This document shows, piece by piece, positions 41,560-51,597 of a DNA stretch of 52,889 nt (the first letter of the stretch is position 1; each line of letters begins with the position of its first letter). This DNA is from an uncultured Bacillota bacterium. Lineage in GTDB: Bacteria; Bacillota; Dehalobacteriia; UBA7702. The translations under genes were made by a program, and so were the position numbers. Where the stretch lies: contig CADBQN010000079.1 in the NCBI GenBank assembly GCA_902796855.1, positions 1 to 52,889 on the forward strand. The letters run 5' to 3'. Below the pieces are notes generated by a model. That model saw nothing but the letters and a program-made list of their open reading frames with translations. It ran no database searches and had not been told where the DNA came from.

Positions 41560-42570
41560 ATGTCCTTTCGTCGGTATGCCCTGCGCCGCCGCGCTCCGGG
41601 GAAATTGAAATATCTTCTTTTTTTCGCCCTTTTTTTCTGTTTCGGCGCCGCCCTCGGTCTGAACTACGACGGCGGCCGTTCGTATCATCTTCCCTTCGTT
41701 TCCGTTCTGCGGACGATCCTGTTCTGCGACGGCGACCTTGCCGCATGTCCCGAAGTCGCCGCCCTTCTGCCGCCGCTTTCCGAAAGCGGGGCGGAAAAAG
41801 CGGAAAGCCTGAAAAAATGGGAAGTCTCCTACGGTAAAAGCGATGGCAAAAAGGGGAAAATCCCGGTATTTTACGGCGAGACCGTCTCTCGGGACGGCAT
41901 CGTTTCGGCGATGGGTTCCGCGCTGGTCCGCGTTTCCGACGTCGGGGAAGTGGCTTTGGAGGAAATAAAGCCCGCGAAGACGTCGGTGCTGATCTACTGC
42001 ACCCACACGGCGGAGTCCTTTGCCGGCGGCGGCCCCGATGCGGAAGGCCGCGGTCAGATTCTCGCCGCCGCCCACCGCCTCGCCGACACGCTGACGGAGC
42101 GGTACGGCGTCGGCGCCGCCGTTAGCGACAACGTCCACGACTCTCCGGACTGGTACAAGAGTTATACCAATTCCAAAAAGACCGCCGAGGAGATGATGGC
42201 GGCCTATCCCGAAGCGGAGCTGGTCATCGATCTTCACCGCGATTCCGGTCTGAAAAAGGAAGCGACCACCGTTGAAATCGACGGGAGGAACGCCGCTTCG
42301 CTGCTGCTCGTCGTCGGCAGCGACGTAAAGCTGGAGCACCCCAACTGGAAGGAGAATTGGGCCAACGCCAAAGCTCTCGGCGCCTGTCTCGACCAAGTCA
42401 GCCCGAAACTGCTGCGCGGTGTCCGTGTCCAAAAGAGCCGCTATAACCAGCATCTTTCTCCGAAATGCCTTCTCCTGGAAGTCGGCACGGAACTGAATAC
42501 GGAAGAAGAAGCGCTGTACGGCGCCGAACTCGCCGCGAAGGGGATCGCCGCTTATCTGGACAGCCATTGA
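41560..42570 (+). CDS. spoIIP: Stage II sporulation protein P
   Basis: This 336-residue protein has a basic N-terminus and one membrane anchor (about 17-35), then an outer amidase/endopeptidase domain. Probable zinc and catalytic residues are in IYCTHTAESF, VIDLHRDSG and LLEVGTELNTEEEA. SpoIIP degrades peptidoglycan with SpoIID and SpoIIM during engulfment. The frame extends to 41479, but CAGGAGG eight nt before the ATG at 41560 fixes the start. Preceded by a sigma-E-like promoter. In many relatives gpr lies just upstream; here rpsT and gltBD do. Confidence 0.9.
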   Translation: MSFRRYALRRRAPGKLKYLLFFALFFCFGAALGLNYDGGRSYHLPFVSVLRTILFCDGDLAACPEVAALLPPLSESGAEKAESLKKWEVSYGKSDGKKGKIPVFYGETVSRDGIVSAMGSALVRVSDVGEVALEEIKPAKTSVLIYCTHTAESFAGGGPDAEGRGQILAAAHRLADTLTERYGVGAAVSDNVHDSPDWYKSYTNSKKTAEEMMAAYPEAELVIDLHRDSGLKKEATTVEIDGRNAASLLLVVGSDVKLEHPNWKENWANAKALGACLDQVSPKLLRGVRVQKSRYNQHLSPKCLLLEVGTELNTEEEALYGAELAAKGIAAYLDSH

Positions 42571-42577
42571 CCCGGGT

Positions 42578-42901
42578 TCAGCGTGGGTCTTCCGCCGGAG
42601 TCCAGCGGCAAAGGTCCAAATCGACGTTTCCCGCTTCGGTAAAGACGACGCCTTCCGCTTCCAAAAGCGCCCGCTGCGTTCCCTTAAAGAAGTGATCGAA
42701 AGCCGGCTTTGTGCCGCCGAAGCGATCCACGACGCGGTGACAGGGGACTTCCGGGTCTTTGCAGGCGGCCATCGCGTAACCGACGATACGGGCGCCGCGG
42801 ACCATGCCGGCCGCGGCGGCGATCTGGCCGTACGTCGCCGCCTTTCCCGGTGGGATACGTTTGGTGATTTTATAAATGATATCGAAGGTTGTTTCGCTCA
42901 T
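42578..42901 (-). CDS. MGMT-family DNA-binding protein (Ogt/Ada C-terminal domain only)
   Basis: This 107-residue protein has PPGKAATYGQIAAAAG, GYAMAACKDPEVPCHRVV and the active cysteine in PCHR. It lacks the N-terminal domain of full O6-alkylguanine transferases, as in YbaZ/Atl-like short proteins, but keeps the Cys that true ATLs replace. It may repair or flag alkylated guanine. The frame opens farther upstream, but the promoter -10 box at 42908-42913 puts the transcript start at the ATG at 42901, so the mRNA appears leaderless. It is convergent with spoIIP with a 7-nt gap. Confidence 0.85.
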   Translation of the reverse strand: MSETTFDIIYKITKRIPPGKAATYGQIAAAAGMVRGARIVGYAMAACKDPEVPCHRVVDRFGGTKPAFDHFFKGTQRALLEAEGVVFTEAGNVDLDLCRWTPAEDPR

Positions 42902-42907
42902 GAACCT

Positions 42908-42936
42908 ATTATAATCGCTTTTGCTTCTTCTGACAA
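42908..42936 (-). promoter_or_regulatory. Promoter giving a leaderless MGMT-family mRNA
   Basis: Minus-strand TTGTCA (42931-42936), 17-nt spacer, TATAAT (42908-42913). Only 6 nt separate the -10 box from the ATG, so +1 should fall on the start codon. Confidence 0.65.
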
Positions 42937-42990
42937 TCCGCTTTTCTTTTCGGTCACGGGACGGTGATCTTTTTTTGTTCCGTTTCTTCA

Positions 42991-43019
42991 TTGAATCCTC
43001 CCATAAAATGGTGTATACT
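42991..43019 (+). promoter_or_regulatory. Promoter of murJ
   Basis: TTGAAT (42991-42996), 17-nt spacer, TATACT (43014-43019). Confidence 0.7.
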
Positions 43020-43052
43020 ATATCTTAGATTATTATGTCCCGGAGTAAATTC

Positions 43053-44774
43053 ATGTCTGAAGAAAAAACGGATTATTCTATGGAACCCGCTTCCGCCGCC
43101 GCGAAGACGGAAACGGCCGCGGCCGAAAGCGAAAAGACCGCCGCGGCCGCTGCCGCCGACGCGCTGCCGGAAAAGAAAAAGGAAACCGGCGTTGAGGTCA
43201 AAGGGGATTCCGTGGCCCGGTCGGCGATGATCGTCATGATCGCGATGATCGTTTCCCGCATCCTCGGCTATCTGCGCGACGTCATCATCTACGCCCAGAT
43301 CGGTCAGAATCATTTTACCGACGCGTACAACGCCGCGTTTAAGATCCCCGACTGCATCTATATGATCCTCGTCGGCGGCGCTCTTTCCGCCGCCTTCATT
43401 CCCGTGATCTCGTCCTATATCGCCAAAGGCGAAAAGGAATCGATCTGGCGGTTCACCAGTGTCGTCATCAACGTAATTTCCTGTCTGCTGCTGCTCCTCG
43501 TCATCATCGCCTATATTTTCGCGCCCCAGTTCATCGGCTTTTATGTCCGCGGCTTTGATGCGGAAACGCTGCGCCTCACCGTGGTGCTCACCCGGATCAT
43601 GCTGCTCCAGGCGGTGCTCATGGCGATGGCCGGGATCTGTCAGGGGATCTTGCAGGCGTATAAGATCTTTACGCCGACGGCGGTCGGTTCCGTTCTCTAT
43701 AACGTCGGCATCATCGTCGTCGGCGCCGCTTTCAGCGGCCTGATCGAGTCTCATTATCCCGGCTACGGCATTACCGCTTTCTCCATCGGGGTCGTCGCCG
43801 GTGCTTTCGGCAATTTCTTTGTCCAGGCCGTCGCCCTGCGCAAGATCGGTATGCGTTATCATTTTTCCTTCGACGTGACCAACGAGGGGTTCCGGCGCAT
43901 GGTTCTGCTGATGCTCCCGGTCTTCGTCAGCCTCGGCGCCGTTCAGCTCAATCTGTTCGTCAATTCGGGCCTGGCCTCGTTTCTGCCCCAGGGGTACCTT
44001 TCGGCGCTCAATACGGCGCAGCGTCTGATGCAGCTGCCGGTATCGATTTTCGGCGTTTCCATCGCCATGGCGGTATTTCCGGTGCTTTCCCGGGAGGCCG
44101 CCCTGGAAAAGCACGACGAGTTCCGCAAGGATTTCGCCTACGCCATTCGGACGATCCTCTTTATAATGTTTCCGTTTTCCCTGCTCCTTGTCGTCCTCGG
44201 CGTTCCCTTTATCCGCTTTCTCTATGAAATCGGCAAATTCACCGGCGACAATACGGAAGCCGTTGCCTTCGCCCTCTATTTCTACGCCATCGGCATTTTC
44301 GCCTACGGCTGTATCCAGGTGCTGAACCGTGCTTTCTACGCGATGCAGGATACGAGAAGGCCGGTGATCGTCGCCGTTTCCGGTGTCGCCATCAATCTGA
44401 TTCTGAGCTTTGTGCTGATCCGGTATCTGCAGCACGGCGGTCTCGCTTTGGCTTATTCCGCGGCGGGGATCTGCAATATGCTCTTCCTTTTCCTGCTGTT
44501 AAAGAGAAAACTGGGCCGAATCGGCCTTCGGGAGATCCTCCTTTCCGCGGCGAAAACGCTGATCGCTTCCGCCGCCATGGCCGCCGCGGCCTACGGTGTT
44601 TCCTTCGCCTCGGAACAGATCCTCGGCGTGGCCAGCAAGTGGGCCCAGATGGTACAGCTGTTTTCCGGCGGCATCGTCGGTATGGTCGTTTTTCTGATCG
44701 CGGCGAAGCTGCTGCGGATGCCCGAAATGGAAACGGTGACGGGACGGATCAAACGGAAACTGAAACGATCCTGA
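43053..44774 (+). CDS. murJ: Lipid II flippase MurJ
   Basis: This 573-residue membrane protein of the MOP/MviN family has about 14 helices. Its first helix region reads VARSAMIVMIAMIVSRILGYLRDVIIYAQIG, with later QPxxxTLQ-like and RAFYAMQDTRRPVIVAV motifs that are typical of MurJ. It flips lipid II across the membrane for peptidoglycan synthesis. CGGAG seven nt before the ATG at 43053 favours it over the ATG at 43035. An unusual Ala/Glu/Lys-rich cytoplasmic extension of about 50 residues precedes the first helix. Confidence 0.9.
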   Translation: MSEEKTDYSMEPASAAAKTETAAAESEKTAAAAAADALPEKKKETGVEVKGDSVARSAMIVMIAMIVSRILGYLRDVIIYAQIGQNHFTDAYNAAFKIPDCIYMILVGGALSAAFIPVISSYIAKGEKESIWRFTSVVINVISCLLLLLVIIAYIFAPQFIGFYVRGFDAETLRLTVVLTRIMLLQAVLMAMAGICQGILQAYKIFTPTAVGSVLYNVGIIVVGAAFSGLIESHYPGYGITAFSIGVVAGAFGNFFVQAVALRKIGMRYHFSFDVTNEGFRRMVLLMLPVFVSLGAVQLNLFVNSGLASFLPQGYLSALNTAQRLMQLPVSIFGVSIAMAVFPVLSREAALEKHDEFRKDFAYAIRTILFIMFPFSLLLVVLGVPFIRFLYEIGKFTGDNTEAVAFALYFYAIGIFAYGCIQVLNRAFYAMQDTRRPVIVAVSGVAINLILSFVLIRYLQHGGLALAYSAAGICNMLFLFLLLKRKLGRIGLREILLSAAKTLIASAAMAAAAYGVSFASEQILGVASKWAQMVQLFSGGIVGMVVFLIAAKLLRMPEMETVTGRIKRKLKRS

Positions 44775-44816
44775 ACGCATTCGGTTATATATCCCACCAA
44801 AGGAAATGAAATACAA

Positions 44817-46616
44817 ATGAATCAAAAAAACATTCGCAATTTCTGCATCATCGCCCACATCGACCACGGCAAGAGCACCCTCGCCGACCGCATCCTGGAA
44901 ATGACCGGCGCCGTCGCCAAACGGGATATGGAAGAACAGATCCTCGACAGCATGGAGCTGGAACGGGAACGGGGCATCACCATCAAGCTCCAGGCGGTGC
45001 GGATGCTCTATCAGGCCGACGACGGCGAAGAATACGAGCTGAATCTCATCGATACGCCGGGACATGTCGATTTTAATTACGAAGTCTCCCGCTCCCTCGC
45101 CGCCTGCGAAGGGGCGCTTCTCGTCGTCGACGCCGCACAGGGCATCGAGGCGCAGACGCTGGCCAATACGTATCTGGCGCTGGAAAACGATCTGGAACTG
45201 ATTCCGGTGCTCAACAAGATCGACCTGCCCAACGCCGACCCCGACGCCGTTCTGGAACAGCTGGAGGAGGTCATCGGCATCGACGCCGACGAGGCGATCC
45301 TCGTTTCGGCGAAAACAGGGGAGGGCGTCAAAGACGTGCTGGAAGCCATCGTGGAGCGCATCCCCGCGCCGGAAGGGGACAGCGGCGGCGATCTGCAGGC
45401 GCTGATCTTCGATTCCCGCTTTGATTCCTATAAAGGCGCGATCCCTTACGTCCGCGTCGTCAACGGCGAAGTGGGGAAGGGCACGCGGATCACGATGATG
45501 GGAACGGAAAAATCCTTCGACGTGACGGAAGTCGGGATTTTTACGCCCCAGCCCAAGCTGGTGGACCGTCTTTCCGCCGGCGACGTCGGCTACATCGCCG
45601 CCAGCATCAAAAACGTCAAGGATACCCAGGTCGGCGACACCGTCACCGACGCCGCCTCGCCGGCGGCGGAGCCGCTGCCGGGGTACAGAAAAGCCATGTC
45701 GATGGTGTACTGCGGGATCTATCCCATTGAGAACAATGATTACGACAATCTGAAAGACGCTTTGGATAAACTGGCGCTGAACGACGCCTCTTTGGAATAC
45801 GAACCCGAGACCTCCGCCGCGCTGGGCTTTGGCTTTCGCTGCGGGTTCCTGGGGCTCCTGCATATGGAAATTTTCGAGGAGCGCCTTGAGCGCGAGTACA
45901 ACCTCGATTTGATCACGACGGCGCCCAGCGTCGACTATATGGTCTATCAGACCAACGGCGATATCTACCACATCGCCAATCCCAGCGATATGCCGGAAAT
46001 CCAGAAGATCGATCACCTGGAAGAACCCTTTGTCCGGGCGACGATCATGACGCCGAAGGATTACATCGGTTCCATCATGGAGCTGGTGCAGGACCGCCGC
46101 GGCGTCTTCGGCAACATGGAATACATCTCCACCAGCCGGGTGATGCTCACCTACGATCTGCCTCTCTCCGAAGTCATCTACGACTTTTTCGATCAGCTGA
46201 AATCGAGAACGAGAGGGTACGCCTCCCTCGATTACGAGTTCGCCGGGTACCGCCGAAGCGACCTCGTGAAGCTGGATATCCTCGTCAACGGCGACCTCGT
46301 CGACGCGCTTTCCGCCATTGTCCATAAGGACAACGCCTATCGCCGCGGCCGTCAGCTCACGGAAAAGCTGCGGAAGCTCATTCCCCGGCAGCTCTTTGAG
46401 GTATCGATTCAGGCCGCCATCGGCAACAAAGTCATCGCCAGGGAGAGCGTGAAAGCTCTCCGCAAAAACGTCATCGAAAAGTGCTACGGCGGCGACATCT
46501 CCCGGAAGCGGAAGCTTTTGGAAAAGCAGAAAGAAGGCAAAAAACGGATGAAGCAGATGGGGAACGTGGAAATTCCCCAGGAAGCTTTCATGGCCGTGCT
46601 GGAACTGGAAAACTGA
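44817..46616 (+). CDS. lepA: Elongation factor 4 (LepA)
   Basis: This 599-residue translational GTPase has G1 [17 protein letters not shown]2/G3 RGITIKL and DTPGHVDF, G4 NKIDLP, and the LepA-specific C-terminal domain with [13 protein letters not shown] and [24 protein letters not shown]4 acts on stalled or mistranslocated ribosomes. AAAGGAAATG lies upstream. It is followed by hemW after 20 nt, a common pairing in Firmicutes. Confidence 0.97.
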   Translation: MNQKNIRNFCIIAHIDHGKSTLADRILEMTGAVAKRDMEEQILDSMELERERGITIKLQAVRMLYQADDGEEYELNLIDTPGHVDFNYEVSRSLAACEGALLVVDAAQGIEAQTLANTYLALENDLELIPVLNKIDLPNADPDAVLEQLEEVIGIDADEAILVSAKTGEGVKDVLEAIVERIPAPEGDSGGDLQALIFDSRFDSYKGAIPYVRVVNGEVGKGTRITMMGTEKSFDVTEVGIFTPQPKLVDRLSAGDVGYIAASIKNVKDTQVGDTVTDAASPAAEPLPGYRKAMSMVYCGIYPIENNDYDNLKDALDKLALNDASLEYEPETSAALGFGFRCGFLGLLHMEIFEERLEREYNLDLITTAPSVDYMVYQTNGDIYHIANPSDMPEIQKIDHLEEPFVRATIMTPKDYIGSIMELVQDRRGVFGNMEYISTSRVMLTYDLPLSEVIYDFFDQLKSRTRGYASLDYEFAGYRRSDLVKLDILVNGDLVDALSAIVHKDNAYRRGRQLTEKLRKLIPRQLFEVSIQAAIGNKVIARESVKALRKNVIEKCYGGDISRKRKLLEKQKEGKKRMKQMGNVEIPQEAFMAVLELEN

Positions 46617-46636
46617 TCGAACAGAGGTATCGGGAC

Positions 46637-47767
46637 ATGCGTTTTCTCTATGTACATATTCCCTTTTGCGTCAAAAAGTGCCGTTACTGCGACTTTGTGT
46701 CGGCTGAAGCCTCCCCGGAACAACGGGAGGCTTATTTGCGGCTGTTGAAAGCGGAAGCCGCCCTCCACCGCGGGGAGCGCCCCAAAGACGGACTGCTGAC
46801 GATCTATTTCGGCGGCGGCACGCCGTCGCTGCAGACGCCGGCCCAGATCGGTGACGTCCTTTCGTCGTTCCGCGATACCTTCGGTTTCGCTCCCTCGATG
46901 GAAATCACCGTCGAGTGCAACCCCGAAACGGTGTCCCGTCGCTGTCTGAAGCAGCTGCGGCGCCTCGGCGTCAACCGTCTTTCTTTCGGCGCCCAGTCGT
47001 TTCAGGATCACCATCTTAAAGAAATGGGCCGCGTCCACAACAGCGAGGATATTTCCCGGGCCGTCGAAGATGCCGTCGGCGCCGGCTTTGAGAACATCAA
47101 TATCGATCTCATGTACGGCCTGCCTTCGCAGACCCTCGCCGAATGGCGTGAGAGCCTTGAAAAAGCGGTTTCCCTGCCGGTGACCCATATTTCCACCTAC
47201 GGTCTGAAACTGTCGCCGCTGACGGCCTGGGGCCGTCTCGCCGAAAGAGGGGAGTTGGAGCTCCCCTCCGATGATCTCAACGCGGATATGCAGCTTTTCG
47301 CCATGGATTTTCTCGACAAAGCCGGTTTCCCCCGTTACGAAATCGCCAATTTCGCGAAGATCGGCTATCCCTGCCGCCACAATACCGCCTATTGGCTGCG
47401 GAAGGATTATCTCGGCCTCGGGCTGAACGCCTCGTCGCTGACGGGCGGCGATCTTCGGACCGTCAACGAGTCCGATTTTGAACGGTACCGGGAGAAAGTG
47501 GAGTCCGGTGTTTTCCCCTGGGCCTCCCGGGAAAATCTCTCCGCCGACGAGATCCGCGAGGAAGAGATTTTTTTGCCGCTGCGGATGATCTGGGGGCTCG
47601 ACATCGCCGCTTTCGCCAAAAAATACGGCAGCGACTATTTTGCGCAAAAAAAAGGTCAAATGGTCAAACTTTTTGACGCGGGGCTCCTGACGGTAGAAGA
47701 AGGCCAGCTCAAGCTCACGGACAAGGGCGTTTTACTCAATAATGAAGTCCTTTCGGCGCTGATTTAA
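46637..47767 (+). CDS. hemW: Heme chaperone HemW (radical SAM)
   Basis: This 376-residue protein has the radical SAM cluster C-x3-C-x2-C at Cys11, Cys15 and Cys18 in HIPFCVKKCRYCDF, then FGGGTPS, NPETV and RLSFGAQSFQ, typical of HemW. HemW binds heme and was long annotated as coproporphyrinogen III oxidase, but lacks the features needed for that. The frame is open from 46481, but AGAGG nine nt before the ATG at 46637 and family homology define the start. It is the last gene before the heat-shock operon. Confidence 0.92.
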   Translation: MRFLYVHIPFCVKKCRYCDFVSAEASPEQREAYLRLLKAEAALHRGERPKDGLLTIYFGGGTPSLQTPAQIGDVLSSFRDTFGFAPSMEITVECNPETVSRRCLKQLRRLGVNRLSFGAQSFQDHHLKEMGRVHNSEDISRAVEDAVGAGFENINIDLMYGLPSQTLAEWRESLEKAVSLPVTHISTYGLKLSPLTAWGRLAERGELELPSDDLNADMQLFAMDFLDKAGFPRYEIANFAKIGYPCRHNTAYWLRKDYLGLGLNASSLTGGDLRTVNESDFERYREKVESGVFPWASRENLSADEIREEEIFLPLRMIWGLDIAAFAKKYGSDYFAQKKGQMVKLFDAGLLTVEEGQLKLTDKGVLLNNEVLSALI

Positions 47768-47781
47768 CGGAAAATGACCTA

Positions 47782-47810
47782 TTGACATTTCCGTTATATA
47801 ATGATATCCT
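47782..47810 (+). promoter_or_regulatory. Promoter of the hrcA heat-shock operon
   Basis: TTGACA (47782-47787), 17-nt spacer, TATCCT (47805-47810). Transcription should begin inside the CIRCE operator. Confidence 0.7.
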
Positions 47811-47814
47811 TTAT

Positions 47815-47841
47815 TTAGCACTCGATAGAGATGAGTGCTAA
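47815..47841 (+). promoter_or_regulatory. CIRCE operator for HrcA
   Basis: TTAGCACTC (47815-47823), nine nt, GAGTGCTAA (47833-47841), a perfect copy of the consensus. HrcA bound here represses hrcA-grpE-dnaK-dnaJ at normal temperature. Confidence 0.97.
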
Positions 47842-47860
47842 CAAAAGAGGTGAACGTATC

Positions 47861-48889
47861 ATGGATGAGAGAAAACAGAAGGTGTTGAGAGCCATTATCA
47901 TGGATTACATCAGCACGGCGGATCCGGTGGGCTCTCGTACCATAGCGAAAAAATACAACCTCGGCGTCAGCTCCGCCACGATCCGGAACGAAATGTCCGA
48001 TCTGGAAGAGCTTGGCTTGATCGAACAGCCCCACACCTCCGCCGGCCGCGTGCCGTCGGATAAGGGCTATCGTTATTACGTCGACCACCTGATGGACGAG
48101 GATGACCTCGTCGCCGGGGAAAAGGACGTTATCCGCGATTTTTTTACCGACCGCTTCAACCGTCTCGATCAGCTGTATCATGAGACCTGTAAGGTGCTGT
48201 CGGAACTGTCGCCCTACGTGACGATGATTATGACGCCGACCAAGAGCACCGGCGCTCTGGAAAAACTTCAGCTGATCCCGGTCTCGCCGTTCCAGGCGGT
48301 GCTCGTCCTCGTCACCGACGTCGGTCTCGTGCATCACCGCACCGTTGATTTTCCCGTTCCCGTTTCCGAGGAACGGCTGAAAGAAGTCGGCGACACCCTC
48401 TACCGCAAGCTCAAGGGCCGCAACATCGGGGACGTCAACACGACGCTGATGCGGGAGATTTCCGGTGAGCTCAAAGAGGAACTGGATATCGTCGACAGCA
48501 TTTTTGACATGATGAGCGAGGCCGTGAAGAGCAGCGGCGAGGAAAAAGTCTTTTTGGAAGGCACGCTGAACATCCTGAGCCAGCCGGAGTTTAACGACGT
48601 CAGCAAGGTGAAGGAGATCCTCTCCTTCTTACAGGAAGAAGATATTCTGAAAGAACTGCTGCACGGGAAAAACGGCATCGGCATGAATTTCACCATCGGC
48701 GATGAGCTGAGTCATGACGAGATCAACCGCTGTTCCATGGTGACCTGTACGTACAGCATCAACGGCAATACCGTGGGGAACATCGGTATTTTGGGGCCGA
48801 CCCGCATGGAATACGCCCGGAGCGCGTCGCTCATTCGTGAGGTGGCGAAACATCTGTCAAGTGTGTTGGATCACAACCCGAAAAAATAA
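47861..48889 (+). CDS. hrcA: Heat-inducible transcription repressor
   Basis: This 342-residue protein has a winged-helix N-terminus with DPVGSRTIAKKYNLGVSSATIRNEMSDLEELGLIEQPHTSAGR and a C-terminal dimer/regulatory domain. It represses the operon through the CIRCE just upstream and is thought to need GroEL for activity. An ATG at 47831 lies inside CIRCE and is not the start; AGAGG at 47846 leads to the ATG at 47861. grpE follows after 11 nt. Confidence 0.96.
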   Translation: MDERKQKVLRAIIMDYISTADPVGSRTIAKKYNLGVSSATIRNEMSDLEELGLIEQPHTSAGRVPSDKGYRYYVDHLMDEDDLVAGEKDVIRDFFTDRFNRLDQLYHETCKVLSELSPYVTMIMTPTKSTGALEKLQLIPVSPFQAVLVLVTDVGLVHHRTVDFPVPVSEERLKEVGDTLYRKLKGRNIGDVNTTLMREISGELKEELDIVDSIFDMMSEAVKSSGEEKVFLEGTLNILSQPEFNDVSKVKEILSFLQEEDILKELLHGKNGIGMNFTIGDELSHDEINRCSMVTCTYSINGNTVGNIGILGPTRMEYARSASLIREVAKHLSSVLDHNPKK

Positions 48890-48900
48890 CGGAGGCAAAC

Positions 48901-49569
48901 GTGACAAAAGCAAAAGAAACGAAAATCGAGAATGAAATGAAGACGGACGAACCCGTCAGCGAAACCCGCGGTGAAGACGTAAAGGAAGAGGCCGCCGTCG
49001 AGGCTGAAAAAGCCGCTTCGGAAGACGTGACTGCCGCGGAAACAGACAAGGCGGAAACGGAAGACGCCCAAAGCGAAGCCGCGGCCGAAAGCGAAGCCGA
49101 GGAAGCAGCCGCTCCCGACGCGGAAGAACTGAAAGCGGAGATCGAGGCCCTCAAAGAGGAAATCGCCGAAAAGGACGACCGTCATCTGCGGCTCCAGGCG
49201 GAATTCGACAATTTCCGCCGCCGCACGTTAAGGGAAAAGGACGATCTCAGGCAGAACGCCACGGCGGATCTTCTCGGCGATCTTTTGCCGGTGCTGGATA
49301 ATTTTGACCGGGCGCTGGTTCACGCCGAGGAAAGCCCGGTTTTGGAAGGCATCGTCATGGTGCAGCGGCAGCTGATGGACATTCTGGAACGGGCCGGTCT
49401 CAGCAAAGCCGGCGAAGTCGGCGAAGCTTTTGATCCCAAGTTCCACGACGCGATCATGCAGGAAGAACGGGAAGGTACGGAAGCCGGCGTCATCCTTGAG
49501 GTGCTCCAGCCCGGCTATAAGCTCCACGATAAACTTCTGCGCGCCGCCATGGTCAAAGTTTCACAATAA
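48901..49569 (+). CDS. grpE: Nucleotide exchange factor GrpE
   Basis: This 222-residue protein has an acidic, Ala/Glu-rich N-terminal tail (about 1-75), a long coiled coil, and the core DRHLRLQAEFDNFRRRTLREK...LLGDLLPVLDNFDRAL. The C-terminal beta domain has EAFDPKFHDAIMQEE and VLQPGYKLHDKLLRAAMVKVS. It releases ADP from DnaK. The GTG start at 48901 follows GGAGG; the first ATG is 12 codons further on. The N-terminal tail is longer than average. Confidence 0.95.
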   Translation: MTKAKETKIENEMKTDEPVSETRGEDVKEEAAVEAEKAASEDVTAAETDKAETEDAQSEAAAESEAEEAAAPDAEELKAEIEALKEEIAEKDDRHLRLQAEFDNFRRRTLREKDDLRQNATADLLGDLLPVLDNFDRALVHAEESPVLEGIVMVQRQLMDILERAGLSKAGEVGEAFDPKFHDAIMQEEREGTEAGVILEVLQPGYKLHDKLLRAAMVKVSQ

Positions 49570-49626
49570 CAACGGAAATAATTTTTAAATTTTTAAATAT
49601 GCTACAGTTACGGAGGTAATCTATTC

Positions 49627-51480
49627 ATGAGCAAAATTATTGGTATCGACTTAGGTACAACCAATTCCTGTGTCGCCGTTATGGAAGGCGGCGAAGCGGT
49701 CATCGTCCCCAACGCGGAAGGCGCCAGAACGACCCCGTCCGTCGTGGCTTTTTCCAACAACGGCGAACGTCTCGTCGGCGCCGTGGCCAAACGTCAGGCC
49801 ATCACCAACCCGGATAAAACCGTTATGTCCATCAAAAGACAGATGGGGAAGGATTATAAAGTCCACATCGAAGGCAAAAACTACACGCCGCAGGAAATTT
49901 CCGCGATGGTGCTGGGCAAACTGAAGAGCGACGCCGAAGCGTATCTCGGCGATACCGTGACCCAGGCTGTCATCACTGTTCCCGCCTATTTCTCCGACGC
50001 ACAGCGTCAGGCGACGAAAGACGCCGGTAAAATCGCCGGTCTCGACGTGCTCCGCATCATCAACGAACCGACGGCGGCGGCGCTCTCCTACGGCCTCGAT
50101 AAAGGCGAGGACAGCACCGTTCTCGTTTTCGACCTCGGCGGCGGCACCTTCGACGTTTCCATCCTCGAACTCGGTGACGGCGTCTTTGAGGTCAAGGCCA
50201 CCAACGGCAACAACCTCCTTGGCGGCGACGACTTCGACCAGAAGATCATCGACTTCCTCGTCGCGGAATTCAAAAAGGCCGAAGGGATTGACCTTTCCGG
50301 CGATAAAATGGCGATGCAGCGTCTGAAAGAAGCGGCGGAAAAGGCCAAAATCGACCTCTCCGGCGTGATGACCGCCAACATCAACCTGCCTTTCATCACC
50401 GCCGCGGCCGACGGCCCGAAACATATGGATATCACCCTGACGAGAGCGCAGTTCGATGAGCTCACCAGAGATCTCGTGGAAAAAACGATGGGCCCGACCC
50501 GTCAGGCCCTGAGCGACGCCGGTCTTGCCGCCGGTGACATCGACAAAGTCATCCTCGTCGGCGGTTCCTCCCGTATTCCCGCCGTTCAGGAAGCCATTAA
50601 GAAACTGCTCAATCAGGAACCCAGCAAGAGCGTGAACCCCGACGAATGCGTCGCGCTGGGCGCCGCGATTCAGGGCGGCGTTCTCGGCGGCGAAGTCAAG
50701 GACGTTCTGCTTTTAGACGTCACGCCCCTGTCCCTCGGCATCGAAACGCTGGGCGGCGTCAACACGAAGCTCATCGACCGCAACACCACGATCCCGACGT
50801 CGAAGAGCCAGGTCTTCTCGACGGCCGCCGACAATCAGCCCGCCGTTGAGATCCATGTGCTCCAGGGCGAACGCCCCATGGCCGCCGACAACAAGACCTT
50901 GGGCCGCTTCTCGCTGACGGATATTCCCCCGGCACCCCGGGGCGTGCCGCAGATCGAAGTCAAGTTTGACATCGACGCCAACGGCATCGTCCACGTCAGC
51001 GCCAAAGACCTCGGCACCGGCAAAGTCCAGACCATCACCATCACCGCTTCCAGCGGTCTCAGCGATGAAGACATTCAGCGTATGATGGACGAAGCCGATA
51101 AATACAAAGAAGAAGACGAAAAGAGAAAAGAACAGATCGAAATCAGAAACAACGCCGACGCCGCTGTCTACCAGGTGGAAAACACCATGAAGGAAATGGG
51201 CGACAAACTGACCGACGCGGAAAAGAACGATCTTGAAAGAGCCAAAGCCGACCTGAAAACGGCGCTGGAAGGCGACGATACCGACACCATCAAAGCGAAG
51301 CTGGACGGTCTCTACGAAGTCCTGCACAAAGTGTCCGAACGGATCTACGCTCAGAGCGCCCAGGAAAACGCCGGCAACCCCAACATGGGCGGCAATCCCA
51401 ACATGGGCGGCGCTCCCGACGATGACGTTGTGGACGCCGATTACACCGTTGTCGACGATGACAAGGATAACAACCGTTAA
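49627..51480 (+). CDS. dnaK: Chaperone protein DnaK (Hsp70)
   Basis: This 617-residue Hsp70 has the ATPase opening [21 protein letters not shown], the phosphate loop [17 protein letters not shown], the linker [19 protein letters not shown] and the substrate domain, with a Gly/Asn/Met-rich C-terminal tail ending [16 protein letters not shown] precedes the ATG. It is 57 nt after grpE in an AT-rich gap that might hold a secondary promoter. DnaJ follows after a hairpin. Confidence 0.98.
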   Translation: MSKIIGIDLGTTNSCVAVMEGGEAVIVPNAEGARTTPSVVAFSNNGERLVGAVAKRQAITNPDKTVMSIKRQMGKDYKVHIEGKNYTPQEISAMVLGKLKSDAEAYLGDTVTQAVITVPAYFSDAQRQATKDAGKIAGLDVLRIINEPTAAALSYGLDKGEDSTVLVFDLGGGTFDVSILELGDGVFEVKATNGNNLLGGDDFDQKIIDFLVAEFKKAEGIDLSGDKMAMQRLKEAAEKAKIDLSGVMTANINLPFITAAADGPKHMDITLTRAQFDELTRDLVEKTMGPTRQALSDAGLAAGDIDKVILVGGSSRIPAVQEAIKKLLNQEPSKSVNPDECVALGAAIQGGVLGGEVKDVLLLDVTPLSLGIETLGGVNTKLIDRNTTIPTSKSQVFSTAADNQPAVEIHVLQGERPMAADNKTLGRFSLTDIPPAPRGVPQIEVKFDIDANGIVHVSAKDLGTGKVQTITITASSGLSDEDIQRMMDEADKYKEEDEKRKEQIEIRNNADAAVYQVENTMKEMGDKLTDAEKNDLERAKADLKTALEGDDTDTIKAKLDGLYEVLHKVSERIYAQSAQENAGNPNMGGNPNMGGAPDDDVVDADYTVVDDDKDNNR

Positions 51481-51516
51481 CCGTTAAAAAATCGTATTCA
51501 CATGACCGAAAAAGCT

Positions 51517-51540
51517 GCGGATCGGGCAGGCCCGATCCGC
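51517..51540 (+). repeat. Hairpin between dnaK and dnaJ
   Basis: GCGGATCGGG-CAGG-CCCGATCCGC is a perfect 10-bp stem without a T tract. It may stabilise the upstream dnaK message or mark an mRNA processing site. Confidence 0.6.
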
Positions 51541-51597
51541 GGCGTTATCCGTTTCAGAGAAATTAAGCATCATTTTTAGAGATAGAGGGAAACGATC

